Both the position numbers and the translations under genes were made by a program. The notes beneath the pieces are model-generated. The model saw nothing but the letters and a program-made list of their open reading frames with translations, was not told the DNA's origin and ran no database searches. Of a DNA stretch of 64,000 bases, positions 19,151 to 27,660 are shown piece after piece; the first letter of the stretch is position 1; every line of letters starts with the position of its first letter. The DNA comes from Verrucomicrobiia bacterium (GTDB lineage Bacteria > Verrucomicrobiota > Verrucomicrobiia > Verrucomicrobiales > DEV007). Where the stretch lies: contig JAUIAH010000038.1 in the NCBI GenBank assembly GCA_030425385.1, positions 1 through 64,000 of the forward strand. The letters are read 5' to 3'.

Positions 19151-20095
19151 CTAGAACATTTCCACCTGTTCATAGGCACGGGTGTCCGCCGCCATGGTCG
19201 TCTGCTTTGGCGGAGTCACCGCCTCAGGTGGGGGCACTGTTTCCACAACGGGCACCGCGTTGAGAGGCGCGGGTTCGGATGGTTCGGATGGCCGCGGCGG
19301 GAGCCAGCCCCGTCGTGCAGCAAGACAGGTGGTGGGCTCGGCTTGTTGCGCACAAAGGACGGAGACCTGAGATTGTCCCTTCGCGGTGATCGCTTCCTTG
19401 ATGGTGCGAATAGCGAGATCGGGCTCGTTACAGTCCTGACTGAGGTGACCGAGAATCACGCGGTGGAGGTGTTCATCCGCGACCTCGCCTACCAACGCAG
19501 CCGTCTGCGCATTCGACAAGTGTCCGTGCCGTGAGAGAATGCGCTGCTTGATCGACCACGGGCGCTTCGTGTCATTCTGTAAGAGCACCCCGTCGTAGTT
19601 GGCTTCAACAAAGATGGTATTCATGCCGCGCATGTGATTGCGCATCAGGTTGGTGACGTAGCCGACATCGCTAAGAATTCCGATGGCACTCTCGGGATCG
19701 CGCAGGGCAAAACCCATCGGTTCGGTGGCGTCGTGTGCGACTGGGAACGTCTGCACCTGAATGTCACCAATCATGAATTTCCCGCCGGTGGGCACAATGC
19801 GCCACGTCTTGGGCTCCTTAAGAGGGCCAGTCACCATGACCTCACGGGTAGAGGCATTGCTATAAAGCGGCACTTTCACCGACCGACAAAAGACGTCCAG
19901 CCCGCGGACGTGGTCACCATGCTCGTGGGTGATGAGGATCCCATCAAGAGTGTCAGGCGCTACCCCAACGGCTTCGAGGCGTCGATTCAGCTGGCGCGCA
20001 CTCAGACCAGCATCGATCAGCACACGCGTGGTGTCCGTGAAGATCACGGCACTATTGCCACTGCTACCGCTGCCCAAGACGCTGATTCGCAACAT
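19151..20095 (-). CDS. MBL-fold metallohydrolase, YycJ/WalJ-like
   Basis: A 314-residue cytoplasmic metallo-beta-lactamase-fold protein. It starts LRISVLGSGSSGNSAVI, carries the metal motif THEHGDH near residues 56-62, and has later metal ligands in VAHDATEPMGF and the HLSNAQTA / LGHLSQDCNEP segments. This arrangement is characteristic of YycJ/WalJ, linked to DNA metabolism (5'-exonuclease-like activity in the family) and to the WalRK region in Firmicutes. The last ~50 residues (RPSEPSEPAPLN onward) are a Pro/Glu-rich low-complexity tail beyond the usual family end. It sits between the response regulator gene upstream (99 nt away) and the nucleotidyltransferase gene downstream. Confidence 0.85.
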   Translation of the reverse strand: MLRISVLGSGSSGNSAVIFTDTTRVLIDAGLSARQLNRRLEAVGVAPDTLDGILITHEHGDHVRGLDVFCRSVKVPLYSNASTREVMVTGPLKEPKTWRIVPTGGKFMIGDIQVQTFPVAHDATEPMGFALRDPESAIGILSDVGYVTNLMRNHMRGMNTIFVEANYDGVLLQNDTKRPWSIKQRILSRHGHLSNAQTAALVGEVADEHLHRVILGHLSQDCNEPDLAIRTIKEAITAKGQSQVSVLCAQQAEPTTCLAARRGWLPPRPSEPSEPAPLNAVPVVETVPPPEAVTPPKQTTMAADTRAYEQVEMF

Positions 20096-20144
20096 TCCCT
20101 ATGGCATAAGACAACGGCCTCCCGCTGTCCATCAGCATCCCCGG

Positions 20145-20165
20145 ATCGCTCTCTTCTTGAGCGAT
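20145..20165. other. 7-bp perfect inverted repeat upstream of the MBL hydrolase gene
   Basis: ATCGCTC at 20145-20151 pairs with GAGCGAT at 20159-20165 across a 7-nt loop (TCTTCTT), about 50 nt upstream of the MBL hydrolase start. Neither strand has a T-run after the stem, so it does not look like an intrinsic terminator. It could be an operator or a leader hairpin. Confidence 0.35.
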
Positions 20166-20194
20166 AAAAACTTTACAAACTTTAGGGGGTGGCC

Positions 20195-20851
20195 TTAGAA
20201 CGGCAACATCTGACCGAGCCGAGTGTTCTCTAACACATCCACGCCCGCGGCACTCTTGAAGATGAAGAGACCGACCAGCACCAGAATGCCAAGGATGAAC
20301 ATGATCCCGGCGCCGACCATGGTGGCTGCCATGGCAGTGCCGCAGAGATCCCAGGCGCTCTGGGCCATGGAATGAAGCCGACGACTGAGATGGGGCACGG
20401 AGTGCAGCTTGGTGTGCAGTTCCTGATTCTCCTTCTCAATCTCTTCCGACTCGACGAGGCGAGAGTGTTCAGCGAGTCCAAGTTCCACGGCGTTCCGGAT
20501 CTCGTCCATGGAGGACGGCTTGACCAAGAACTTGAGGACATCGCCTTCGTTGATGGCGCGTAGAAAGACATCGGTCTCCGCGTGACCAGTGAGCAGAATG
20601 CGCTGGGTCTTGGGACGAACGGTGCGCATCCGACTGAGGAAATCGAGCCCTTTCTCACCCGGCATGTCGTGGTCACAGAGAACAACCTGCACGTCGCGAT
20701 CTTGAATGATCGATTCCGCTTCCTTGGTCGACTCAGCCGTGAAGACCTCGTATTCACGGGTCAACAAGGTGCTCAAGTAAGACAACAACGGACGTTCGTC
20801 TTCCACCACGAGCACGCGGTTCTTGGGAGTTTCAGGCACCATGGAGCGCAT
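20195..20851 (-). CDS. response regulator with coiled coil and C-terminal membrane helix
   Basis: A 218-residue protein. Residues ~11-130 are a complete CheY-like receiver: acidic pocket E17-D18-E19, phospho-acceptor D60 in the DHDMPG segment, LLTGHAE for the conserved Thr, and FLVKPSS for the Lys. A charged, probably coiled-coil linker follows (~137-160), then a strong hydrophobic helix (~172-200, MAATMVGAGIMFILGILVLVGLFIF) and a short tail. There is no DNA-binding or enzymatic output domain. A receiver anchored to the membrane by its C-terminus is unusual; it may act as a phosphate sink, a localisation factor, or a regulator of a membrane partner. No histidine kinase is adjacent. It lies 70 nt downstream of mnmA. 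Confidence 0.85.
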   Translation of the reverse strand: MRSMVPETPKNRVLVVEDERPLLSYLSTLLTREYEVFTAESTKEAESIIQDRDVQVVLCDHDMPGEKGLDFLSRMRTVRPKTQRILLTGHAETDVFLRAINEGDVLKFLVKPSSMDEIRNAVELGLAEHSRLVESEEIEKENQELHTKLHSVPHLSRRLHSMAQSAWDLCGTAMAATMVGAGIMFILGILVLVGLFIFKSAAGVDVLENTRLGQMLPF

Positions 20852-20921
20852 GATGCTATTATGATAATTCTAGCGGATATGGCAAATGAATTATTCTGAA
20901 AACGTCGACTCTTTGGAAATC

Positions 20922-22025
20922 CTAACTGACTGATTCACGTGTATAGTGGATTTCCTGAAAGACCCCCCCTCCGAGCAGTTCATTTCCTCGATAGAACGCA
21001 CAAATCTGTCCAGGGGTGAGAGCACGTTGCGCGTCGTTGAAACGCATTTCTGCGATTCCGTTCTCGAATCGCTCCAGCTCGAAGGGCACCGCGGGGGTGC
21101 GATAGCGCGGTTGGGCCAACAATTCGGTATCGCCCGCGGCAAAAGGCTGGTTGACGAAACTCACATCGGTCACTGTGCACGCCGAAGCATACAGGCGAGG
21201 TGTCTCGGGTTCGTCGAAACCAACCACCAATTCATTCGTGGCCTCCCGTTTCTCCACAACGACGTAGGCCTTCCGATAAGTGTTCGAAGCCACCCCGATT
21301 CCACGCCGCTGGCCCAGCGTGTAGAGGTGTAGTCCATCATGCTTGCCGACCACTGCGCCTTCGGTAGTGACGATCGTCCCCGGATTCTTCGGCACGAAGG
21401 CATCGAGGAAATCACTCATCTTGACTTCGCCAATGAAACAGATGCCCTGGCTGTCCTTCTTCTTGGCATTCGGCAGTTGAAAGCGCTCCGCCAGGGCGCG
21501 GACGTCGGGCTTGGGGAGATGGCCAATGGGGAAGAGCGCCTGCGCCGCCTGCTCCTGCTGCAGGAGGGCGAGGAAATACGTCTGATCTTTGTTAGGATCG
21601 AATCCCCGCAGGATGCTCGTGCTCCCATCTGCACGCTGCTGCAATTGGGCATAGTGACCCGTGGCGACTTTCTCGAAACCTTCTGCCAGGGCGTAATCGC
21701 GAAACACGCCAAACTTCATTTCTCGATTGCACATCACATCGGGGTTGGGCGTGATGCCGCGCTGATAGCCTTCTAGCAAGTAGTCGACCACGCGGTCGCG
21801 ATAGTCCTGCATGAGATTCACGATGCGGAACTCGATTCCTAACGTTTCCGCTACCGCACGGGCATCGTGGATGTCCTCTTCCCAGGGACAATGGCCCACG
21901 ATATTCTCCTCATTGATCCAGTTCTTCATGTAGGCCCCGACGACCTCATGCCCTTGATCAACTAACAAAGCGGCAGCAGCGCTGCTATCCACTCCGCCAG
22001 AAAGTGCCGCGAGAATCTTACCCAT
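20922..22025 (-). CDS. mnmA: tRNA-specific 2-thiouridylase MnmA
   Basis: A 367-residue cytoplasmic enzyme that 2-thiolates U34 of tRNA-Lys, -Glu and -Gln using persulfide sulfur from the IscS/Tus-type relay. The PP-loop SGGVDSS is at residues 9-15. The two catalytic cysteines are C99 (in NPDVMCNREMKFG) and C196 (in GICFIGE). The length and the TP-N-P-D-V-x-C-N block match the family throughout. The ATG at 22025 overlaps the end of the upstream VOC gene by 8 nt, implying translational coupling. No feature looks degraded. Confidence 0.97.
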   Translation of the reverse strand: MGKILAALSGGVDSSAAAALLVDQGHEVVGAYMKNWINEENIVGHCPWEEDIHDARAVAETLGIEFRIVNLMQDYRDRVVDYLLEGYQRGITPNPDVMCNREMKFGVFRDYALAEGFEKVATGHYAQLQQRADGSTSILRGFDPNKDQTYFLALLQQEQAAQALFPIGHLPKPDVRALAERFQLPNAKKKDSQGICFIGEVKMSDFLDAFVPKNPGTIVTTEGAVVGKHDGLHLYTLGQRRGIGVASNTYRKAYVVVEKREATNELVVGFDEPETPRLYASACTVTDVSFVNQPFAAGDTELLAQPRYRTPAVPFELERFENGIAEMRFNDAQRALTPGQICAFYRGNELLGGGVFQEIHYTRESVS

Positions 22026-22395
22026 CCAGGTGATTGATCTGACAGAATTCGATCACATGGCCGTCGGGGTCGTCCACGTAGAATTGAAACGCTCCATCGG
22101 GCCGCGTCTGACGGCTGTAGGGGCTCGCCCCGCGTGACTCCATCAGGTCCCAAGCCGCCTGGATATCGTCCACCTGCAGGGCGAAATGGGTGCCTCGTTT
22201 ATCCGCCACCACCTCTAGGGTGCGTCCACCGATGAGGTGTAACTCCTGAGCCGTGCCGATGCGAAACCACGCTCCGGGGAAGGTGAAGCCCGGCCGTGGC
22301 ATGTCAGGCAGGCCAATCTTGTCCCGATAAAAGGCGGCACTGACATCGATATCTTGAACGTGCAAGGCCACGTGATTGAGATCGAGAATGTCCAT
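22018..22395 (-). CDS. VOC (glyoxalase/dioxygenase fold) family protein
   Basis: A 125-residue single-domain VOC protein. It begins MDILDLNHVALHVQDI with the metal-ligand His, continues through GLPDMPRPGF and a central ELHLIGG, repeats the fold as GTHFALQVDDIQAAWDLM, and ends FYVDDPDGHVIEF. Members are glyoxalases, dioxygenases or resistance proteins; the substrate cannot be told here. The frame is open further upstream, but the VOC fold starts exactly at the ATG at 22395. It overlaps mnmA by 8 nt, which is curious because the two share no obvious pathway. Confidence 0.85.
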   Translation of the reverse strand: MDILDLNHVALHVQDIDVSAAFYRDKIGLPDMPRPGFTFPGAWFRIGTAQELHLIGGRTLEVVADKRGTHFALQVDDIQAAWDLMESRGASPYSRQTRPDGAFQFYVDDPDGHVIEFCQINHLDG

Positions 22396-22525
22396 GAGCG
22401 GACGATAGCGGGCGTTTCCTCGGAACGTCAACCGGGCATCGACCGATTCACCATCTGTGCGTTGGTGAATTGTTAGCGTATGCCGCCTGTCGAGTGGCGC
22501 TACTGTCGTGAATGAAGCGAGCGGG

Positions 22526-25315
22526 CTAGAAATCGTGCCGCTCTCGGATCGCTTGCGAGATGGCTTCGTGGGTGTCCACTTCGAGCAAGCCAATGGAGAT
22601 GGATTGCGGAACCTCATCGAGGAATTTGTCGATCCCTTTCCGGCCGAATCCGAAGACGGTCATCTTCTGATGCATTTGATAGAAGCGGTCCGGATGGGCG
22701 TCGTCTTCATGGTGGTAGAGGTAGAGCGCGCGTGATTGATCCGGGTCCCCAAACGCCATCCATTCCGGAGCGGGGATGTCGCCTTCATGGGGCTGCGTCA
22801 GCACCTGCTTCTCCGTCACCGCCGACGTCATCCACCAATCGTGGTCGTCGTAGTCACCACCCGGGATTCCCTCGTAGAGGGCCCAGTAGCGGTAGGACTC
22901 TGGCATCTTGGTCATTGTGAAGGTGCAGTATTGAGGAGTGAAATCATACCGACAGGCCCAGAGTCCATTGCTGCTTTCGGCAGTGATGGTGACATGGTGA
23001 GGGTCTCGACGCGTGACCGTGGTCGCGGACGGGTCGGTTCCCGCATTGCGGGCGTGAAAGTAGTTCCCCGCTTGCTGGTGGACCGCATTGGGGAATCCGC
23101 GGTACTCGCCGCCTGCACCACTGCCGGGCTCAGGGTGAAAGCCTAACCAATCATTCCCATCGCGGTCGATCACGCTGGAGAGCCCTGCACCAGACTTCTC
23201 CAAATAGTAGGTGGCGGCTGGGGTCTCAATCTTATACGCGGGAAGATCGCCAGCGCTGCCATCGATCGCGTCTTCTGTTAGGCGGACAGTGGCTGGCTGA
23301 AGCGTCGTGATCCAGTCGTGCATCAATGTGAGTACGGTTGGCTCGACTGGGTTCACCGCTACCGGCGGCATGCGAAAGGCATCATGCCGACGCATGCGTT
23401 GCCAGAGAATGCTTTTGTCAGGATCGCCAGAAACGATCACGCGAGCGTGGGGGATGTCGAGATGGCCAGCCATCAAGGGGCCATCAAGGAGTCCTTGCTC
23501 GCGTAGTGCGGTGGTGAAACGCGCATCAAACGCTCCGCGCGAGGGGCCACCGGGCCGATGGCAGACAGCACAATGAACGTCTAGATAGGAGCGTGCCCGA
23601 TCTTCGAGCGATGCCGATGAATCGTCCAGGCGGACGAGGCGCGGCCAGTCCTCCACACCATCGATCCATCCGCGCTCTTGCCAGGAGGCTAACTGATCTC
23701 CAACGTGGAGTTGCCGAGCATTCATCTGCAAGAGAAACCCAACCATGGCGAGGCTGGGATGGAGTTGCGGTTGAATTCCCGGAGAGAACCAGTTCAGGTC
23801 ATGCGATCCTGGCAGTTTCCTCAAGGCGCTGTGTTCGATCAGGGTGGTGGCTTGACCGTCCCATTGATAGGCTAGGGCCTGCCAGGTGGCGTCGTTGTTC
23901 GCCGTGTAGATGTGGGTCTCGAATGGATGGCCATCGGTGGTATCGATGTGATGGATCAGCACCGTGCCTTGGGGAAACTGCCAGTCATCGCGCGCGGAAG
24001 TCTCAATGGTCCCTTTAGAGGGGAGGCGGAGCCAGCGCCGGATAGTGACTCCCGCTTGCCGCGGGGGTGCGTTGAGGGCGAATGCGTGGAAATCGTGGCG
24101 CGGGGTCACGGGGGTGAGTCCCCTGAAATGGCCGGTAGCTTCAAGCGTATCCGGGTAGTCAGGGGCGGGTGGGGGAATGCCCTCGTCGCCCACGTAGCGG
24201 ATGCGCACGAGGGATCCGGTTTCGTCTTGGTAGACCTTGCCGTCGCGCCAGCGGGTGTTGCGATTGAGAAGGTAGACCGCGCCATCGGGAGCCGCCGCGA
24301 TCGCAACCGGGGCGGCGAATCCCTCTGCAAAGGGGATCTGTTCCTGAGGGCTCTCGAGATTGATGGCGCGAAGCCAGTGGTTGGCCCAATCGGCGACAAA
24401 GAGTTTGCCTCGCCACTTTTCTGGAAAAGTGCCTGTGTGAGGATAGATCATGGCGCCACAGATACTGCGTCCAATGGCGGGAGGATACGTGTGAATGGGG
24501 TTGATGAATCGGTCATCATCTGAGTGGCCTTCGGCCTCCGGCCAGCCATAGTTTCCTCCTGACGCAATCACATTGACTTCCTCAAAGGCCGAACCACCCA
24601 CATCGACCTCTAACAAACGACCGGAGGCAGGATCGACGGCAAATCCAAAGGGATTGCGGATCCCTAAGGCATAGATGGCGCGGTATTTGCCCTCGGTTCT
24701 CTCATAGAAGGGATTGTCTTCGGGGATGGAACCATCTTGTCGGAGACGCAGGATCTTCCCTTGTAAGGTGTGTAACGACTGGGAGGGCTTGCCCGCGGTC
24801 TGTTCTCCTAGACCGATGTAAAGCATGCCATCCTGACCAAAGATAATGGACCCTCCCTGATGGCCTGCTGGTTGAAAGCCACCTAAGCTCGCCTGGTCAT
24901 CGCCTTCTAACAAGATCATCTCGCTGGTGGGGTCGAGGACATCACCAACCACGGTGAAACGGCTCACGACATGGTGGGTATACGGTTCCTTCGCTACATA
25001 GACGGTGTAGAGATAGGGTGAGCGAGGGAAATCTGGGTGCAATGTCAGGCCGATGAGACCTCGTTCCCACCAGGTGTCTAGTTTGGGGCCGATATCGAGA
25101 GCGGGCGGGGACAAGCGCTCGCCGGCTTTCACAATCCAGATCTTTCCTGTCTGTTCGGCGTAGAAGACTCGGCCATCCGGGGCAATGGCGAGGGCGGTGG
25201 CGGCAGTGATTTTATCGACGACGGTTGTGGCCTCGAATCCTTGAGGCAAGCGAGGAGTGGCCTCGCTATGGGCAATCAGGAGAGTGAGGAAGAGGAGGAC
25301 AGCATGGATTCTCAT
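22526..25315 (-). CDS. exported PQQ-type sugar dehydrogenase fused to a c-type cytochrome domain
   Basis: A 929-residue protein with an N-terminal signal peptide (MRIHAVLLFLTLLIAHSEA). Residues ~22-390 form a glucose/sorbosone-dehydrogenase beta-propeller (ERGLIGLTLHPDFP, HQGGSIIFGQDGMLYIG, GIRNPFGFAVDP, GNYGWPEAEG). A middle region leads to one heme site, CAVCH at 582-586, in RSYLDVHCAVCHRPGGPS. The last ~250 residues form a beta-rich domain I do not recognise. It should oxidise a sugar or alcohol in the periplasm and pass electrons to the attached heme. It is the third gene of an operon, overlapping the serine hydrolase gene by 4 nt. Its paralogue at 43883-46489 has a second CxxCH that is missing here. 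Confidence 0.87.
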   Translation of the reverse strand: MRIHAVLLFLTLLIAHSEATPRLPQGFEATTVVDKITAATALAIAPDGRVFYAEQTGKIWIVKAGERLSPPALDIGPKLDTWWERGLIGLTLHPDFPRSPYLYTVYVAKEPYTHHVVSRFTVVGDVLDPTSEMILLEGDDQASLGGFQPAGHQGGSIIFGQDGMLYIGLGEQTAGKPSQSLHTLQGKILRLRQDGSIPEDNPFYERTEGKYRAIYALGIRNPFGFAVDPASGRLLEVDVGGSAFEEVNVIASGGNYGWPEAEGHSDDDRFINPIHTYPPAIGRSICGAMIYPHTGTFPEKWRGKLFVADWANHWLRAINLESPQEQIPFAEGFAAPVAIAAAPDGAVYLLNRNTRWRDGKVYQDETGSLVRIRYVGDEGIPPPAPDYPDTLEATGHFRGLTPVTPRHDFHAFALNAPPRQAGVTIRRWLRLPSKGTIETSARDDWQFPQGTVLIHHIDTTDGHPFETHIYTANNDATWQALAYQWDGQATTLIEHSALRKLPGSHDLNWFSPGIQPQLHPSLAMVGFLLQMNARQLHVGDQLASWQERGWIDGVEDWPRLVRLDDSSASLEDRARSYLDVHCAVCHRPGGPSRGAFDARFTTALREQGLLDGPLMAGHLDIPHARVIVSGDPDKSILWQRMRRHDAFRMPPVAVNPVEPTVLTLMHDWITTLQPATVRLTEDAIDGSAGDLPAYKIETPAATYYLEKSGAGLSSVIDRDGNDWLGFHPEPGSGAGGEYRGFPNAVHQQAGNYFHARNAGTDPSATTVTRRDPHHVTITAESSNGLWACRYDFTPQYCTFTMTKMPESYRYWALYEGIPGGDYDDHDWWMTSAVTEKQVLTQPHEGDIPAPEWMAFGDPDQSRALYLYHHEDDAHPDRFYQMHQKMTVFGFGRKGIDKFLDEVPQSISIGLLEVDTHEAISQAIRERHDF

Positions 25316-27660
25316 GGCTGGGAACGGGTGCGGATGGCCAGAGCGGGTCCCGGTTTGAGAATCTCAATGCCATGATGCTTGGTATCGCTCAGGAGAACGA
25401 TTTCGTTAGGGCCGCGTTTCAGGATCTTGGGATCTACGGGCAGGGTCACATAATTCACGGTGTGATCGTGACTGTCAGCGACCGGAAAAGGGATGCCGTT
25501 AAGCGTGAAATAATCGGTCACCGTGCCAGGGCCGCCCGTCCACGAGATCACATGGAGAGTGGCACGCTCGATCTTGGAAGGGTCCATCTCCAGGGTGATG
25601 GTGGCGGTGATCCGCTTGCCATCGCGCGACCAGAACGGCTGTGGCAGCGTGTCCACATGTAAGAACTGCACGTCGCGATCGGTTAAGGTGATGCCCTCGG
25701 TCACAGGCATTTCAATCATGATGTTAGGTGCCGTTTGAGAGTAGACATAGGCCTTCACCGCGACCTGTGTTTGCGCCGGAAGCATGCTTGTATCCCAAGT
25801 GAGGCTCCAGGGGGGCTCGGTAGCCCTGCCGAGCATGCCATAGGGGAGGCGATTCTTGGTCATGCCATGCCAATCAGTGGCGTGTCCATTGCCATTCTCA
25901 TCGTAGCCGTGATAACGCGCCTGGTAATAGACGGTCACCCCTTCCTGCTCAAATGCCGCAGTCGGCATGCTAAGCACCATGAGGTCTCCTTGGGGATCGA
26001 CTTCAATGACGGGCTCGTCCAGGGGCGCCTCCTCACCCGTATCAATCATGAGACAAGTGTTATCCACAATATAATGTCCCCAGAAAGTGTCTCCCTGGTC
26101 GCAGGCAAATTGCAGGGAATTGTAACCATTGACAAGAGCGTTAGGATCTACTTGGAACGTGGGATAGAGATGTGTGCAATGGTGCGTTGCCGTGCCGTTT
26201 TCCGGAAGATATAGCTGCCGTCGACCATTCACATTCACGCGTTTGTGAGAGGTGCCGGGATGGCCACCCCAGACTTCGCAATAGAGCTTGGCTCTTCGGA
26301 TGGTCCGGAGGTCGGCCTCGACGAGGATGCGAGCCATGCCACTGGAGCGCGGTTCGCTTCGTTGGGAGAATGTTTCATGCGTGCTCACCTCGGGGGCGTT
26401 CACGCGTAGTTGGCGATCGTTGAAGTGCGGGTTGCCGTGTTCCAGCCCCTGCTGATACCAGTGCATGTGATAGGAACCGGCATCATTCAAGGCCTCATAG
26501 GCCAAGCGTTTGAATTCACTTCGGATCTGCAGGTGGTCGTTGGGAAAGACCTGTGTCATGAGGATACCGATCATCTCTTCCTGGGGATCGACCCAGTAGT
26601 AGGTATTGAAGATGCCGCCCCATGAGAAAGTGCCGACGCGAGCCACGTCGTTCTGTAGTCCGCGCTCTGTCAAGACACCAAAGCCATAACCAAAGCCATC
26701 ACCGTGTCCTGGGAAAGGAATTTGGAGATCGCCGATCTGGTTAGCGGTCATCTGAGCAACCGTATCGCTGCGCAAGAGTGGACGCCCCTGGTCTAACAAC
26801 ATCTGAAGAAAGCGCGCATAGTCCTCGGTCGACGACACCAGACCGCTTCCGCCTGCCTCAAGTTGGCCCTTGCCGGCCTCACAGTAGTCTGCTGAGAAGG
26901 CAATGGGCCCCGCGTGCAAGACAGTGCTCCCGACAGGAAGCAACGCCGTCCGGTCGACATTGGGTGTGAAGAGTGGTGCCAGTCGTTTCTGTTTGGCCGC
27001 CGGAAGATAGAAGTGAGTGTCCCGCATCTCAAGCGGGCGAAAGATGCGTTCTCGAAAGAATTGAGACAACGTGAGTCCAGAAACCACTTCGACCACACGC
27101 CCTAGCACATCGGTCGACATGCCGTAGGCCCACTGTTCCCCTGGAGGGAAAGCCAAGGGGAGAGCTCCCAAAGTCGCGATGCGTTCCTTCAGGCTGGCCT
27201 CTGTCGGTACGAGGAGAGCGTTCACACCGGCCTCGCGATAGGCACCATCCTGTGTTTCGGGGCCAAACCAACCATAGCCGATTCCTGAAGTGTGCGTGAG
27301 CAGGTGATGGATGGTGGGCGGAGGGTCGTGGACCGCGAACGCCGGCAGATAGCGATCGACCGGATCGGTGAGAGTGATCTCGCCTTCTTCAACTAACATC
27401 ATCACGGCAACGCTCGTGATTGCCTTCGTCATGGAGGCGATGCGAAACAAGGTATCCCTGCGCATGCCATCGCCCACCGCTTCGAAGTAAGCAGGCCGCC
27501 CATGGCGCGATACATAACCAACTGCGCCGGCAAGGCGCTCCGCCGCCACCTCACCCTCGAGGTATCGCGTTAGCGTCTCTAGTTTCGCCTTCGAAAACTG
27601 AGCCGGGCATGAGAGGGCGGAGCCCAGCAGGAGGAGGGCGAAGAGAATTCGACTCATCAA
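25312..27660 (-). CDS. exported serine hydrolase (class C beta-lactamase/EstB-like) with duplicated C-terminal module
   Basis: A 782-residue protein with a signal peptide (to about residue 20). Residues ~25-390 are a beta-lactamase-fold serine hydrolase with S76-M-T-K79 (SxxK) and a Tyr near 179 (QWAYGMSTDVLG). Family members act as esterases, transesterases or peptidases, usually not as true beta-lactamases. The C-terminal half carries two related ~95-residue modules (~450-540 and ~690-782). Both follow the pattern RA-x-L, W-x-G-x-PGT, NG, then VDP..L..G.N, and look like small beta-sandwiches. It overlaps both neighbours by 4 nt (DUF1080 gene upstream, PQQ dehydrogenase downstream), so the three are one operon, probably for processing an esterified sugar substrate. 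Confidence 0.85.
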   Translation of the reverse strand: MMSRILFALLLLGSALSCPAQFSKAKLETLTRYLEGEVAAERLAGAVGYVSRHGRPAYFEAVGDGMRRDTLFRIASMTKAITSVAVMMLVEEGEITLTDPVDRYLPAFAVHDPPPTIHHLLTHTSGIGYGWFGPETQDGAYREAGVNALLVPTEASLKERIATLGALPLAFPPGEQWAYGMSTDVLGRVVEVVSGLTLSQFFRERIFRPLEMRDTHFYLPAAKQKRLAPLFTPNVDRTALLPVGSTVLHAGPIAFSADYCEAGKGQLEAGGSGLVSSTEDYARFLQMLLDQGRPLLRSDTVAQMTANQIGDLQIPFPGHGDGFGYGFGVLTERGLQNDVARVGTFSWGGIFNTYYWVDPQEEMIGILMTQVFPNDHLQIRSEFKRLAYEALNDAGSYHMHWYQQGLEHGNPHFNDRQLRVNAPEVSTHETFSQRSEPRSSGMARILVEADLRTIRRAKLYCEVWGGHPGTSHKRVNVNGRRQLYLPENGTATHHCTHLYPTFQVDPNALVNGYNSLQFACDQGDTFWGHYIVDNTCLMIDTGEEAPLDEPVIEVDPQGDLMVLSMPTAAFEQEGVTVYYQARYHGYDENGNGHATDWHGMTKNRLPYGMLGRATEPPWSLTWDTSMLPAQTQVAVKAYVYSQTAPNIMIEMPVTEGITLTDRDVQFLHVDTLPQPFWSRDGKRITATITLEMDPSKIERATLHVISWTGGPGTVTDYFTLNGIPFPVADSHDHTVNYVTLPVDPKILKRGPNEIVLLSDTKHHGIEILKPGPALAIRTRSQP

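Noticed and set aside
20145-20165. Hairpin near the MBL hydrolase start as an intrinsic terminator
   Set aside because: Neither strand has a T-run after the stem, so I list it only as an inverted repeat.
23912-24523. 203-residue plus-strand frame inside the PQQ dehydrogenase
   Set aside because: It is antisense to conserved propeller blocks (GIRNPFGFAVDP and others) of a real gene.
25312-27660. Annotation of the serine hydrolase as an antibiotic-inactivating beta-lactamase
   Set aside because: SxxK alone is shared with many esterases; the EstB-like context, the added C-terminal modules and the sugar-degradation operon argue against a resistance role.
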